Positions 1 through 6,577 of a stretch of DNA of 10,306 nt are shown piece by piece. A program made the position numbers and the translations under genes. Source of the DNA: an uncultured Phaeodactylibacter sp. (lineage in GTDB: Bacteria > Bacteroidota > Bacteroidia > Chitinophagales > Saprospiraceae); contig CAJXXJ010000077.1 in assembly GCA_913062745.1 (NCBI GenBank), positions 1 through 10,306 of the forward strand, written 5' to 3'. A model generated the notes under the pieces. It was not told where the DNA came from. It did not search any database and saw only the letters and a program-made list of their open reading frames with translations. Numbering within the stretch: the stretch's first letter is position 1; each line of letters begins with the position of its first letter.

Positions 1-1
1 C

Positions 2-181
2 AAAGTTGCACAGAAAGTTGGAGAGGAGGCCGTGGAGCTGGTCATCGAAGCCAAAGATGAAGATGAAGCCCTCTTCCTCAACGAAGCCGCCGACCTGATG
101 TACCACTACCTGGTACTGCTGGCCGCCAAGGGGTACAAACTGGAGGATGTTTTGAAAGTCCTGGAAGAAAGGCATCAGTAG
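2..181 (+). CDS. hisE: Phosphoribosyl-ATP pyrophosphatase, C-terminal part (HisE or HisE domain of HisIE), 5'-truncated by window edge
   Basis: The first 60 codons of the window (last codon TAG at 179-181) encode the C-terminal part of a phosphoribosyl-ATP diphosphohydrolase, the second step of histidine biosynthesis, which removes pyrophosphate from PR-ATP in the cytoplasm. Visible motifs are KVGEEAVEL (visible residues 5-13), whose glutamates belong to the metal-binding helix of the all-alpha MazG-like fold, and NEAADLMYHYLVLL, the second conserved helix with the acidic EAAD motif. The ending GYKLEDVLKVLEERH is typical of the family C-terminus. The start lies outside the window, so I cannot tell whether this is a stand-alone HisE or the bifunctional HisIE common in Bacteroidota; the second is more likely from family knowledge. 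The gene converges on mtnA, with 21 bases between the two stop codons. Confidence 0.9.
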   Translation, partial: KVAQKVGEEAVELVIEAKDEDEALFLNEAADLMYHYLVLLAAKGYKLEDVLKVLEERHQ

Positions 182-202
182 GCATGATCTACAAAAAGTG
201 CC

Positions 203-1327
203 TCAGGCAGGCTTCTGCCGGCTGAACTCCGGAAACTGCGCGCTGATCGCATCCTCATTCGCATCGCAAATGCCCCGCTCGGTAATGAGCCCGGTAACAA
301 GCTCCGCCGGTGTCACATCAAATCCATAGTTTACCGCCGGGCTGTCTACCGGAGTAAGCAGCACCTCATAGATTTTCCCGTTGCGCATACCACGGATGTA
401 CCGCACCTCATCGGCGGAGCGTTCCTCAATGGGTATTTCCGCTACGCCATCGTGAAGGCTGAAATCCAATGTAGAGGAAGGCAGCGCCACGTAAAACGGC
501 ACTCCGTTGGCATTTGCGGCAAGCGCTTTTAAGTAGGTGCCGATCTTGTTGGCCACATCGCCGCGACGGGTAGTCCGGTCGGAGCCAACTATCACCAGGT
601 CCACCATGCCGTGCTGCATCAGATGGCCGCCGGCATTATCGGTAATGACGGTATGCGGCACACCGTGCTGCAGCAGTTCGTAGGCGGTGATGCGGGCACC
701 CTGATTGCGCGGCCGGGTCTCATCCACCCAAACATGTACGGGGATGCCGGCATCGTGTGCCCGGTATATGGGAGCGGTGGCTGTTCCGTGGTCTATGCAG
801 GCCATCCAGCCCGCGTTGCAATGCGTGAGTATGTTGACGGGAGCGCCGCCTTTGCGCTCGCTGATTTCCCGAATAAGCGGCAGGCCGTGCTTGCCGATGC
901 GGGCGCAGTGGTCTACACTCTCTTCTGTGATATCATGGGCAGCCTGCAGCGCCAGTTCTGCTTTCGCTTCCCGGCTATCGGCTGCTTCTATGGCGGCCAG
1001 CACCCGGTCTACGGCGTAGGCCAGGTTGACTGCAGTGGGCCGGGTATCTTTAAGCAGGGCAGCAGATTCCCGGATGTACTTAGGCAGCCGACGCTTGTCG
1101 TCCGGCCCGTGCAGCAAGGCCGAATACATACCGTACGCGGCAGTGGAGCCGATCAGGGGCGCTCCCCGCACATGCATTTCTTTGATCGCTTTCGCAAAAT
1201 CTTCCAGCTGCCGCAGGTCTTCAATTACCAGCTCGTGGGGTAAGTTGCGTTGGTCAATAATTTGAATAACCTCCGGTTCGCCCGGCTTTTGCCAGATCGT
1301 ACGGTAGTGCTGCCCGTCTATTTTCAT
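203..1327 (-). CDS. mtnA: S-methyl-5-thioribose-1-phosphate isomerase
   Basis: The 374-residue protein is a full-length MtnA, which converts 5-methylthioribose-1-phosphate to 5-methylthioribulose-1-phosphate in the methionine salvage pathway. Seen in the sequence: MHVRGAPLIG (residues 51-60), the ILTHCNAG loop with the predicted catalytic Cys170, ETRPRNQGARITAYEL (203-218), and GSDRTTRRGDVANKIGTY (248-265) with the predicted general acid Asp250. In the family these correspond to the Cys/Asp pair of the Bacillus enzyme, at the same 80-residue spacing. The fold is that of the eIF2B-alpha/MtnA superfamily; the strict THC and GSDRTT motifs favour MtnA over eIF2B-like or ribose-1,5-bisphosphate isomerase relatives. 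The start ATG (1325-1327, complement) gives the usual N-terminus. It lies 92 bases after trkH on the same strand, so it may be read through from the trk operon or use its own promoter. A TATTTTTC sequence (complement of 1368-1375) resembles the Bacteroidota -7 box but has no clear -33 partner. No other mtn gene of the canonical operon is adjacent. Confidence 0.95.
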   Translation of the reverse strand: MKIDGQHYRTIWQKPGEPEVIQIIDQRNLPHELVIEDLRQLEDFAKAIKEMHVRGAPLIGSTAAYGMYSALLHGPDDKRRLPKYIRESAALLKDTRPTAVNLAYAVDRVLAAIEAADSREAKAELALQAAHDITEESVDHCARIGKHGLPLIREISERKGGAPVNILTHCNAGWMACIDHGTATAPIYRAHDAGIPVHVWVDETRPRNQGARITAYELLQHGVPHTVITDNAGGHLMQHGMVDLVIVGSDRTTRRGDVANKIGTYLKALAANANGVPFYVALPSSTLDFSLHDGVAEIPIEERSADEVRYIRGMRNGKIYEVLLTPVDSPAVNYGFDVTPAELVTGLITERGICDANEDAISAQFPEFSRQKPA

Positions 1328-1419
1328 GCCTCTGTTGATTGTGGGCAGTGAAAATAACAGACTTTGGGAAAAATACGGCTGCGAACGCCAGAATTGACAT
1401 ATAGTTAATACGAAGACCG

Positions 1420-2874
1420 TCAGTTGGATTTCCAGAAATACGGCGTAAACAGCACCAAAATGGTGAACAGCTCCAGGCGCCCCAGCAGCATGAGCAGCGA
1501 CAGGAACAGCTTGATTTCACTGCTGAGCCAGGCGAAATTATCGACCGGGCCCACCTTGCCGATACCCGGGCCGACGTTGCCCAGAGAAGTGGCTACCGCA
1601 CCGATCGCAGTCATGAAGTCCAGCCCCATAGCGGCGACCACGATAGAGCCCAACACAAACAGAATAAGGTAAAGCAACAGGAATATGATGATGTGGGTAA
1701 GTATGCGCCCGGTGACCACTGTGCCGTTAAGTTTTAACGGTATCACTGCCCGGGGGTGCAGAATACGCTTGAATTCCAGGAAGCTATTCTTGAAAAAAAC
1801 CAGATGGCGCACCAGCTTGATGCCGCCGCTTGTGGAGCCGGCGCTGGCCCCCAGAAACATCATCACAAAAAAGAGCATCGTCAGGCTGTTGCCCCATGAC
1901 GTATAGTCAGCAGAAACGAAGCCGGTAGTCGTAATCAGCGAAACGATCTGAAAGAGGCTGTCGCGGAAAGCCTTCTCCCAGCCCAGGCCGGTGTTGTTTT
2001 TGACCGCCAGCGTCACGATGACGGTAAGCAGCGCTACCAGCGTCAGGTAAGCTTTAAACTCGTCGCTGCGCCATACCTTGTCCAGCTTGCCCTTCAGGCC
2101 ATAGTAAATGACCGTGTAGTTGGTGCCCGCCAAAAACATAAAAAAGATAATCGGGTACTGCACCTGCGGCAGGTCGTAGTGCGCCATACTCGCATTTTTG
2201 GTGGAAAAACCGCCGGTAGCCATCGTGGTCAGCGCATGGTTGACCGCCTCGTACAGGTCGAGCCCGGCCACCAGCAGCACCACCACCAGGAGGCCCGTCA
2301 GCCCTACATAGATTTGCCAGAGCCGCTTGGCCGTTTCTCGGATGCGCGGGTGCAGTTTGTCGGAGGTAGGGCCGGGGGCTTCAGCTACGAACAGCTCAAT
2401 ACCACCGATGCCCAGCAGCGGAAAGATGGCTACTGTCAGAACGATGATGCCCATGCCGCCAATCCACTGCGTGAGGCTGCGCCAGTAGAGCAGCCCCTTC
2501 GGTGCTGCCTCGATATCGGTGAGCACGGAAGCCCCGGTAGTCGTCATGCCGGATACCGTTTCAAAGAAGGCATCAGCAGGGTGGGGGATGAGCCCGCTCA
2601 GCAGGTAAGGAAGCGAGCCGAAGGTGACCATCGAGAGCCAGCCAAGCGCCACAATCAGGTAGCCTTCCCGCTTTTTGATGCCGCCGCCGCCGGGTATGGG
2701 CGCATACCACAGGCCCGCACCGGTGATCAGGCAGATGAGCCCGGAGTTGAGCAGCGGCCAGAGGTTGCCCCCGTCGTAATACAGCGATACGGGAATGCCG
2801 GTGAGCATCATGCCGCCGATGACGGCCAGCAAAACTGCAATTACCCGTACTATAGGTCTTAAATTGATAAACAT
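1420..2874 (-). CDS. trkH: Trk-type potassium uptake channel subunit TrkH
   Basis: A 484-residue polytopic inner-membrane protein of the SKT superfamily (TrkH/KtrB), the K+-translocating subunit. Its four pore repeats are all visible, each with its selectivity-filter loop: TTTGAS (111-116), TMATGGFST (217-225), TTTGF (315-319) and TSLGNVGPG (429-437). The AGSTSGGIK motif (343-352 region), which lies in the gating loop of the third repeat, is intact. The C-terminal GRLELFTILVLFTPYFW (465-481) is the usual TrkH ending, with the conserved arginine. The first helix (about 5-30) follows a short cytoplasmic N-terminus. Length is normal for TrkH. The start at 2874 sits only 8 bases after the trkA stop, with a weak purine-rich AGAGAG ahead of it, so co-transcription and perhaps translational coupling with trkA are likely. 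No filter glycine is missing, and I see no frameshift. Confidence 0.96.
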   Translation of the reverse strand: MFINLRPIVRVIAVLLAVIGGMMLTGIPVSLYYDGGNLWPLLNSGLICLITGAGLWYAPIPGGGGIKKREGYLIVALGWLSMVTFGSLPYLLSGLIPHPADAFFETVSGMTTTGASVLTDIEAAPKGLLYWRSLTQWIGGMGIIVLTVAIFPLLGIGGIELFVAEAPGPTSDKLHPRIRETAKRLWQIYVGLTGLLVVVLLVAGLDLYEAVNHALTTMATGGFSTKNASMAHYDLPQVQYPIIFFMFLAGTNYTVIYYGLKGKLDKVWRSDEFKAYLTLVALLTVIVTLAVKNNTGLGWEKAFRDSLFQIVSLITTTGFVSADYTSWGNSLTMLFFVMMFLGASAGSTSGGIKLVRHLVFFKNSFLEFKRILHPRAVIPLKLNGTVVTGRILTHIIIFLLLYLILFVLGSIVVAAMGLDFMTAIGAVATSLGNVGPGIGKVGPVDNFAWLSSEIKLFLSLLMLLGRLELFTILVLFTPYFWKSN

Positions 2875-2882
2875 AGTTCTCT

Positions 2883-4223
2883 CTAGTGGAAAAGCCGCTC
2901 TAAGCGTTCAATCGCCTCCGGGAGGGCAAATACAATTACTTTGTCATTCAGCTGCAGCTGAAAATCTCCGTCAGGAATCAGTGCTTCATCCCCCCGTATG
3001 ACGCCCCCGATCAGAGCCGTATTCGGGAAGTGCAAATCCTTGAGCGGCTTCTTGGTCGTCTGATTGTTCTTGTTGACCACGTACTCGATCACTTCGGCGT
3101 CCACCCCGTGCAGGCTCGTGATGGCCTCTACCTGCCCCTTGCGGATGAAGCGGAAGATGTTATTGGCAGCGATCAGCTTTTTATTGATCAGCGTGTCTAC
3201 GCCAATATTTTGGGAGATGTGGATGTACTCCTTATTTTCTACCTGTGCGATAGTCTTGTAGACGCCGTGGTTTTTTGCCGTAAGGCTGGCAATGATGTTG
3301 GTCTCAGAGTTGTTGGACAGCGCAATGAAGGCATCCATATGGTTGAGCCCCTCTTCCTCCAGCAGGTCGATATTGCTGGCGTCCCCGTTGATGATCAGGC
3401 TGTTGTCCAGCTGTTCGGCCAGCATTTTGCAGCAGTCTTTGTTGTGCTCAATCACCGTCACGTTATACTCTTTCTCCAGCCGGCGGGCGGTGGCCAGCCC
3501 GAGGGGGGTGCCGCCCAGGATCATCACATTTTTCACCTTCACCTTCCGCTTTCCCAGCATCGTCGTCAGCCGTTCCAGGTTGCCCTGTTTAGTGATGAAG
3601 TAGACGTGGTCGCCGCGCCGCAGTATCGTCTGCCCGCGCGGGATGATGGTCCGGTGCCCGCGCAGTATGGCAATCGGGCGCAGGTTGACGTCCGTATCCA
3701 CATCGCCGATGTCAAAAAGTTGCTGATTGACCAGCGGGCTGTACTCGTCAAGCGTTACGCCAATGAGGTTGATTTTTCCGTTCTCGAAGGCGAAGTGGTC
3801 GGTAAAGGAACACTCGCGGATGAGGCGTTGAATTTCCTCAGCGGCCAGCAGCACGGGCGAAATGAGGGAGTCAATGCCCAGTTCCTTAAAGGTCTCGCGT
3901 TGGGTAGTTTCCAGGTATTCCTGGTTGCTGGCGCGGGCGATAGTCTGCCGGGCCCCCATCTTTTTGGCGAGGATGGCGGTCATCATGTTGTTTTTCTCAG
4001 AAGTCGTCACCGCCAGCACGAGCCGGGCGCGGGCAGCATCAGCCTGCTGCAGTACATCAATCGAGGAAGAGTCTCCCCGCAACGTCATAACATCAAGGTG
4101 CGTGGCCGCGTAGTCGAGCACCTCCTGATTGGTGTCGATCAGCACGATGTCCTGATTTTCGTAGCTGAGCAGCTGAGCCAGGTGGAAGCCGATATCGCCC
4201 GCACCGGCTATGATGATTTTCAT
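2883..4223 (-). CDS. trkA: Trk system potassium uptake regulatory protein TrkA (two RCK domains)
   Basis: A 446-residue cytoplasmic protein with the duplicated RCK architecture of TrkA, which forms the nucleotide-binding gating ring on TrkH. Repeat one has a Rossmann motif GAGDIG (7-12), Asp30 at the end of strand two (typical of NAD binding) and GDSSS (50-54), followed by a TrkA_C domain around 145-222. Repeat two starts at about 231 with GGTPLG (237-242), Glu259 at the strand-two position and GDASN (280-284), followed by a second TrkA_C domain to the C-terminus. The second glycine motif lacks the strict GxGxxG spacing, which is common in the second half of TrkA. The start ATG (complement of 4221-4223) is preceded by AAAAGG about 8 bases upstream, a plausible ribosome-binding site. 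It is the first gene of the trkA-trkH operon and is divergent from the phosphatase gene across 99 bases. Confidence 0.95.
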   Translation of the reverse strand: MKIIIAGAGDIGFHLAQLLSYENQDIVLIDTNQEVLDYAATHLDVMTLRGDSSSIDVLQQADAARARLVLAVTTSEKNNMMTAILAKKMGARQTIARASNQEYLETTQRETFKELGIDSLISPVLLAAEEIQRLIRECSFTDHFAFENGKINLIGVTLDEYSPLVNQQLFDIGDVDTDVNLRPIAILRGHRTIIPRGQTILRRGDHVYFITKQGNLERLTTMLGKRKVKVKNVMILGGTPLGLATARRLEKEYNVTVIEHNKDCCKMLAEQLDNSLIINGDASNIDLLEEEGLNHMDAFIALSNNSETNIIASLTAKNHGVYKTIAQVENKEYIHISQNIGVDTLINKKLIAANNIFRFIRKGQVEAITSLHGVDAEVIEYVVNKNNQTTKKPLKDLHFPNTALIGGVIRGDEALIPDGDFQLQLNDKVIVFALPEAIERLERLFH

Positions 4224-4322
4224 GCCTAAAACCTTTTTCTGGTGAATATCCGTTCTTAGAGTAACAACATTTGACGATCAATTGCTCTTGAGCACAAAGA
4301 TGAAGCATCAAATCCGGTTTTT

Positions 4323-4787
4323 ATGAAAATATTGATGGTATGCCTCGGAAATATTTGCCGCTCTCCCCTGGCAGAAGGCATTATGCAGCGAAAAATTCAG
4401 GAGCGCGGCCTGGACTGGGAAGTAGACTCTGCCGGCACGGGCCACTGGCATCAGGGGGAAGGCCCGGACCCCCGCTCGGTATACACCGCGAATCAGTATG
4501 GCATGGATATTTCGCATCAGCGCGCCCGGCAGCTGCAGTCCGCTGACCTGGACAAGTATGACCTTATCCTGGCTATGGACCATTCTAACTACCAGGATAT
4601 TTTGCGCATGGCTTTTGAGGAGGAGCAAAAGAAAAAAGTCAGAATGATCCTCGACTTTGCCTACCCCGGAGAAGAGCGCAGCGTGCCGGACCCTTACTGG
4701 GACGACGACGGCTTCGACAAAGTATACCATATGCTGGAAGAAGCCTGTGAGGAGGTGATAGCGGCTTACGCCAAATCCCACAGTTGA
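4323..4787 (+). CDS. Low molecular weight protein tyrosine phosphatase
   Basis: A 154-residue cytoplasmic enzyme of the LMW-PTP family (arsenate reductase-like fold). The N-terminal P-loop VCLGNICRSP (6-15) carries the CX5R signature with nucleophile Cys7 and Arg13, and the general acid lies in the VPDPYW loop (121-126, Asp123). Length is exactly typical. The N-terminal CLGNICRSP and the DPY motif distinguish a tyrosine phosphatase from ArsC arsenate reductases, which lack the DPY loop. Substrates cannot be deduced. Family members counteract tyrosine kinases in exopolysaccharide export or stress signalling, but no BY-kinase or polysaccharide gene is in the window. There is no recognisable Shine-Dalgarno before the ATG, as is frequent in Bacteroidota. 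It is transcribed divergently from trkA and stands alone, since rplY downstream has its own promoter. Confidence 0.95.
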   Translation: MKILMVCLGNICRSPLAEGIMQRKIQERGLDWEVDSAGTGHWHQGEGPDPRSVYTANQYGMDISHQRARQLQSADLDKYDLILAMDHSNYQDILRMAFEEEQKKKVRMILDFAYPGEERSVPDPYWDDDGFDKVYHMLEEACEEVIAAYAKSHS

Positions 4788-4815
4788 TTCAGAGAGAACA
4801 ATTTATTGGCTCCTC

Positions 4816-4847
4816 TTTTAAAAATTACCGGTAAATTCCTATCTTTG
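4816..4847 (+). promoter_or_regulatory. Bacteroidota-type promoter for rplY, with a palindrome in the spacer
   Basis: TATCTTTG at 4840-4847 matches the Bacteroidota primary-sigma -7 consensus TAnnTTTG perfectly. A TTTT at 4816-4819 stands in the -33 position (consensus TTTG or TTG) with a 20-base spacer, within the accepted 19-21. Predicted transcription begins near 4853, giving a leader of about 70 bases before the rplY ATG. The spacer contains the perfect 10-base palindrome TTACCGGTAA (4825-4834). The consensus comes from established knowledge; the promoter's activity is inferred. Confidence 0.75.
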
Positions 4848-4857
4848 CGAGCCTTTT

Positions 4858-4875
4858 CGGGTGCAGGGGCACCTG
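4858..4875 (+). promoter_or_regulatory. Leader hairpin upstream of rplY
   Basis: CGGGTGC (4858-4864) pairs with GCACCTG (4869-4875) to form a 7-bp stem with one G-U pair and a four-base AGGG loop. It begins a few bases after the predicted transcription start and is followed at once by AGGAG (4876-4880). There is no T-tract, so it is not a terminator. It could stabilise the 5' end or take part in autogenous control of the ribosomal protein. The function is inferred. Confidence 0.45.
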
Positions 4876-4889
4876 AGGAGTAATAGTTA

Positions 4890-4904
4890 ATGGATAAAAT
4901 ATAA
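4890..4904 (+). other. Possible four-codon leader ORF (MDKI) before rplY
   Basis: ATG GAT AAA ATA TAA at 4890-4904 is a four-codon ORF. It is preceded by AGGAG (4876-4880), 9 bases upstream of its ATG, which is a better Shine-Dalgarno than anything in front of the rplY start. The ORF ends 19 bases before rplY. It could be a translated mini-ORF, or the AGGAG may be fortuitous or serve rplY by another route. Confidence 0.25.
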
Positions 4905-4923
4905 CCGACAAAGTCGATAAATC

Positions 4924-5562
4924 ATGGAAACTATAGCGATTACAGGGCAGCCGCGTGAGGGACTGGGCAAGAAAGCTACCCGGGCAGCGCGTCGCGAAGG
5001 GCTCATCCCCTGCGTAGCTTACGGAGGAGATGACGCTGTACAATTCACCGTAACGCCTAACGAGGTCAAAGACCTGATCTACACTCCGGAATTCAAACTG
5101 GCAGAGATTACTGTAGATGGCAAGACGTTCAAAGCTTTCGTCAAGGACCTGCAGTTCCACCCGGTAACGGATGAGATCGTGCACATCGACTTTCTGCGCC
5201 TGATCGAAGGCCAAACGGTAAAAGTGGATGTACCTATTCGCTTTAAAGGTGTTTCTCCGGGCGTAAAGAATGGCGGCAAGCTCATTCAGCGCCTGCGCCG
5301 TATTCGCATCAAGACGAAGCCGGAGCATCTGGTAGACCGAATCGAGGTAGATATCTCCAAGCTGAAGCTCAATGAGTCTATTCGTATCCGCGACGTAGAC
5401 CAGAAGCTGGAGACCATCGAAATCATGAATTCTCCGGGCGTACCGGTGGCAAGTGTGGAGACTCCGCGTGCTCTGCGTTCTGCTGCGGCCGCTGCTGCCA
5501 AGGCCGGCGAAGCTGCTGGCGAAGCGGAGGAAGGAGAAGAAGCAGAAGGCGGCGAAGAATAA
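4924..5562 (+). CDS. rplY: Large ribosomal subunit protein bL25 (CTC / TL5 form)
   Basis: A 212-residue member of the bL25/CTC family, which binds 5S rRNA in the 50S subunit. The N-terminal L25 domain (about 1-90) includes GLGKKATRAARREGLIP (13-29), the basic RNA-contacting part, and QFHPVTDEIVHIDF (77-90), the family signature. The TL5-type C-terminal beta domain (about 95-182) includes GVSPGVKNGGKL (109-120). The tail (183-212) is an Ala/Glu/Gly-rich acidic extension, probably disordered and common in CTC proteins of this phylum. The ATG at 4924 is the only start that gives the usual short N-terminus; it lacks a close Shine-Dalgarno. It is monocistronic by appearance, with its own promoter at 4840-4847 and a strong terminator at 5593. 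In many bacteria pth follows this gene; here it does not. Confidence 0.95.
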   Translation: METIAITGQPREGLGKKATRAARREGLIPCVAYGGDDAVQFTVTPNEVKDLIYTPEFKLAEITVDGKTFKAFVKDLQFHPVTDEIVHIDFLRLIEGQTVKVDVPIRFKGVSPGVKNGGKLIQRLRRIRIKTKPEHLVDRIEVDISKLKLNESIRIRDVDQKLETIEIMNSPGVPVASVETPRALRSAAAAAAKAGEAAGEAEEGEEAEGGEE

Positions 5563-5592
5563 AGCCCTGCTGTCCAAGAATTATCCAACCGG

Positions 5593-5624
5593 AGAGGTGT
5601 AGGAGGCATTCCTGCACCTCTTTT
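5593..5624 (+). terminator. Strong intrinsic terminator after rplY
   Basis: AGAGGTGTAGGA (5593-5604) and TCCTGCACCTCT (5610-5621) form a 12-bp stem with one G-U pair and a five-base GGCAT loop. It runs into TTTT (5621-5624), with a second TTTT at 5629-5632. It starts 31 bases after the rplY stop and ends 19 bases before the next ATG, so it isolates rplY from the nitrilase-family gene. Confidence 0.88.
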
Positions 5625-5643
5625 CCCGTTTTAACCTGTTCCT

Positions 5644-6426
5644 ATGTCTAAGCTGCTCACCGTAAGCCTTGTACAATCTGTTCTCCACTGGGAAAACCGG
5701 GCGGCCAACCTTCGGCACTTCAGTCAGCATCTGTCCGGGCTAAAGGCCGGCGATACGGATCTGGTGCTGCTGCCCGAGATGTTTACCACCGGCTTCTCTA
5801 TGAATGCGGCTGCGCTGGCCGAGCCTACCGAAGGGGAAGCCTACCGCTGGATGGCACAGCAAGCGAGCCGGCTGCAGGCCGTAGTCACCGGCAGCATTAT
5901 CGCCGGTGAAGACGGAAATTACTATAACCGCCTGCTCTGGGTACGCCCGGACGGCAGTTATGCGCAGTACGATAAACGGCATCTCTTTACCCTGGCCAAA
6001 GAGGAAGAGACTTACACTGCTGGCCGGGAAGCACTGTTCACAGAGCTGAAGGGCTGGAAAGTCATGCCGCTTATTTGCTACGACCTACGCTTTCCGGTAT
6101 GGAGCCGCAACCGGGAACGCTACGACCTCCTGCTGTACATTGCCAACTGGCCGGCTAAGCGCAGGACTGCCTGGAAAGCGCTGCTGGCTGCCCGTGCCAT
6201 CGAAAACCAAGCCTTCACCCTCGGGCTTAACCGGGTGGGCGAAGATGGAAACGGCTTCCCGTACTCCGGCGACAGCGCCGCGTACGATTATGCCGGGGAG
6301 CCCCTCTTGCAGTCGGCACAGGTGGAAGGCGTGTTTACCCTCACCCTCGATCAGGAAAAGCAGTCGGAGTTTCGCAGCAAACTGCGCTTTCTCGATGATC
6401 AGGACACCTTTACCATTGAAGGCTGA
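5644..6426 (+). CDS. Carbon-nitrogen hydrolase, omega-amidase type (YafV/Nit2-like)
   Basis: A 260-residue nitrilase-superfamily amidohydrolase. The catalytic Glu-Lys-Cys triad is visible as Glu45 in LVLLPEMFTTGF, Lys111 in YDKRHLF and Cys145 in PLICYDLRFPVW. The EMFTTGFSMN, DKRHLFTLAKEE and ICYDLRFPVWSRN blocks are characteristic of the YafV/omega-amidase branch, which deaminates alpha-ketoglutaramate and alpha-ketosuccinamate (the products of glutamine and asparagine transamination) to 2-oxoglutarate and oxaloacetate. In methionine salvage such enzymes can pull the final glutamine-dependent transamination forward, which would link it to mtnA in this window. That link is inference. Alternatives are other Nit-branch amidases such as deaminated-glutathione amidase, but those usually differ around the Cys motif. 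It is a soluble cytoplasmic enzyme with no signal peptide. The ATG at 5644 starts immediately before the first beta strand. It is preceded by the rplY terminator, so its own promoter, not recognised, must lie in the short gap or reading must leak through. Confidence 0.85.
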   Translation: MSKLLTVSLVQSVLHWENRAANLRHFSQHLSGLKAGDTDLVLLPEMFTTGFSMNAAALAEPTEGEAYRWMAQQASRLQAVVTGSIIAGEDGNYYNRLLWVRPDGSYAQYDKRHLFTLAKEEETYTAGREALFTELKGWKVMPLICYDLRFPVWSRNRERYDLLLYIANWPAKRRTAWKALLAARAIENQAFTLGLNRVGEDGNGFPYSGDSAAYDYAGEPLLQSAQVEGVFTLTLDQEKQSEFRSKLRFLDDQDTFTIEG

Positions 6427-6481
6427 AGCCCTGAAGCCGGTTGCTGTAGTTCTTTAGCACAAAATCATGCAGCACCGGTTC

Positions 6482-6500
6482 AAGGCAGGAAGGCTGCTTT
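6482..6500 (+). terminator. Weak candidate terminator after the omega-amidase gene
   Basis: AAGGCAG (6482-6488) can pair with CTGCTTT (6494-6500), giving 7 bp with one G-U pair and a five-base loop; the right arm ends in only three T. A second, larger imperfect hairpin is possible just upstream (CCGGTTGCTG at 6437-6446 with CAGCACCGG at 6470-6478, one bulge). Neither has a proper U-tract, so termination here is only suggested. Confidence 0.25.
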
Positions 6501-6505
6501 ATCAC

Positions 6506-6517
6506 CGGTATATACCG
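6506..6517. promoter_or_regulatory. Perfect 12-base palindrome upstream of the NlpC/P60 gene
   Basis: CGGTATATACCG at 6506-6517 is its own reverse complement and lies 61 bases before the predicted ATG at 6578, where an operator or promoter would be expected. No matching Bacteroidota -7 box is seen beside it. The rest of the 151-base gap (6427-6577) holds a tandem CTGAAGCC duplication (6423-6438) that begins inside the end of the amidase gene, and otherwise nothing recognised. Operator function is speculative. Confidence 0.3.
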
Positions 6518-6577
6518 AAAATAAGAGCAAAAGCGTTTGCAAAGAGAACCAATAATATAACCTCATACCCTCTGATT

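Noticed and set aside
206..219. Small hairpin GGCAG-gctt-CTGCC at the hisE/mtnA convergence as a bidirectional terminator
   Set aside because: The stem is only 5 bp, lies inside the last codons of mtnA, and has no T-tract in either direction.
707..739. MtnA motif region, and the catalytic THCNAGW variant near it, as unusual
   Set aside because: The NAGW form in place of the NTGS form of other bacteria is, from family knowledge, common in Bacteroidota MtnA, and the Cys/Asp pair is intact.
611..1243. A 210-codon + strand open frame opposite mtnA
   Set aside because: It is antisense to the catalytic core of MtnA, with no known motif and no start signal.
2179..2862. A 227-codon + strand open frame opposite trkH
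   Set aside because: Low-complexity, hydrophilic translation with no domain, fully inside the TrkH coding region on the other strand; a codon-bias shadow.
3030..4229. A 399-codon + strand open frame covering almost all of trkA
   Set aside because: It lies wholly opposite an unmistakable TrkA with all motifs; its translation is rich in Val, Gln, Asp and His with no recognisable domain. GC-biased third positions of trkA explain a long antisense frame.
4825..5577. A 250-codon - strand open frame opposite rplY and its promoter
   Set aside because: It would be antisense to a conserved ribosomal gene and start inside the acidic-tail repeat codons; its composition fits the reverse complement of rplY.
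6467..6577. N-terminal extension of the NlpC/P60 protein from an ATG at 6467
   Set aside because: It would put a basic, unrelated 37-residue segment before a clear signal sequence that starts at the 6578 ATG, and it overlaps the palindrome and hairpins of the gap.
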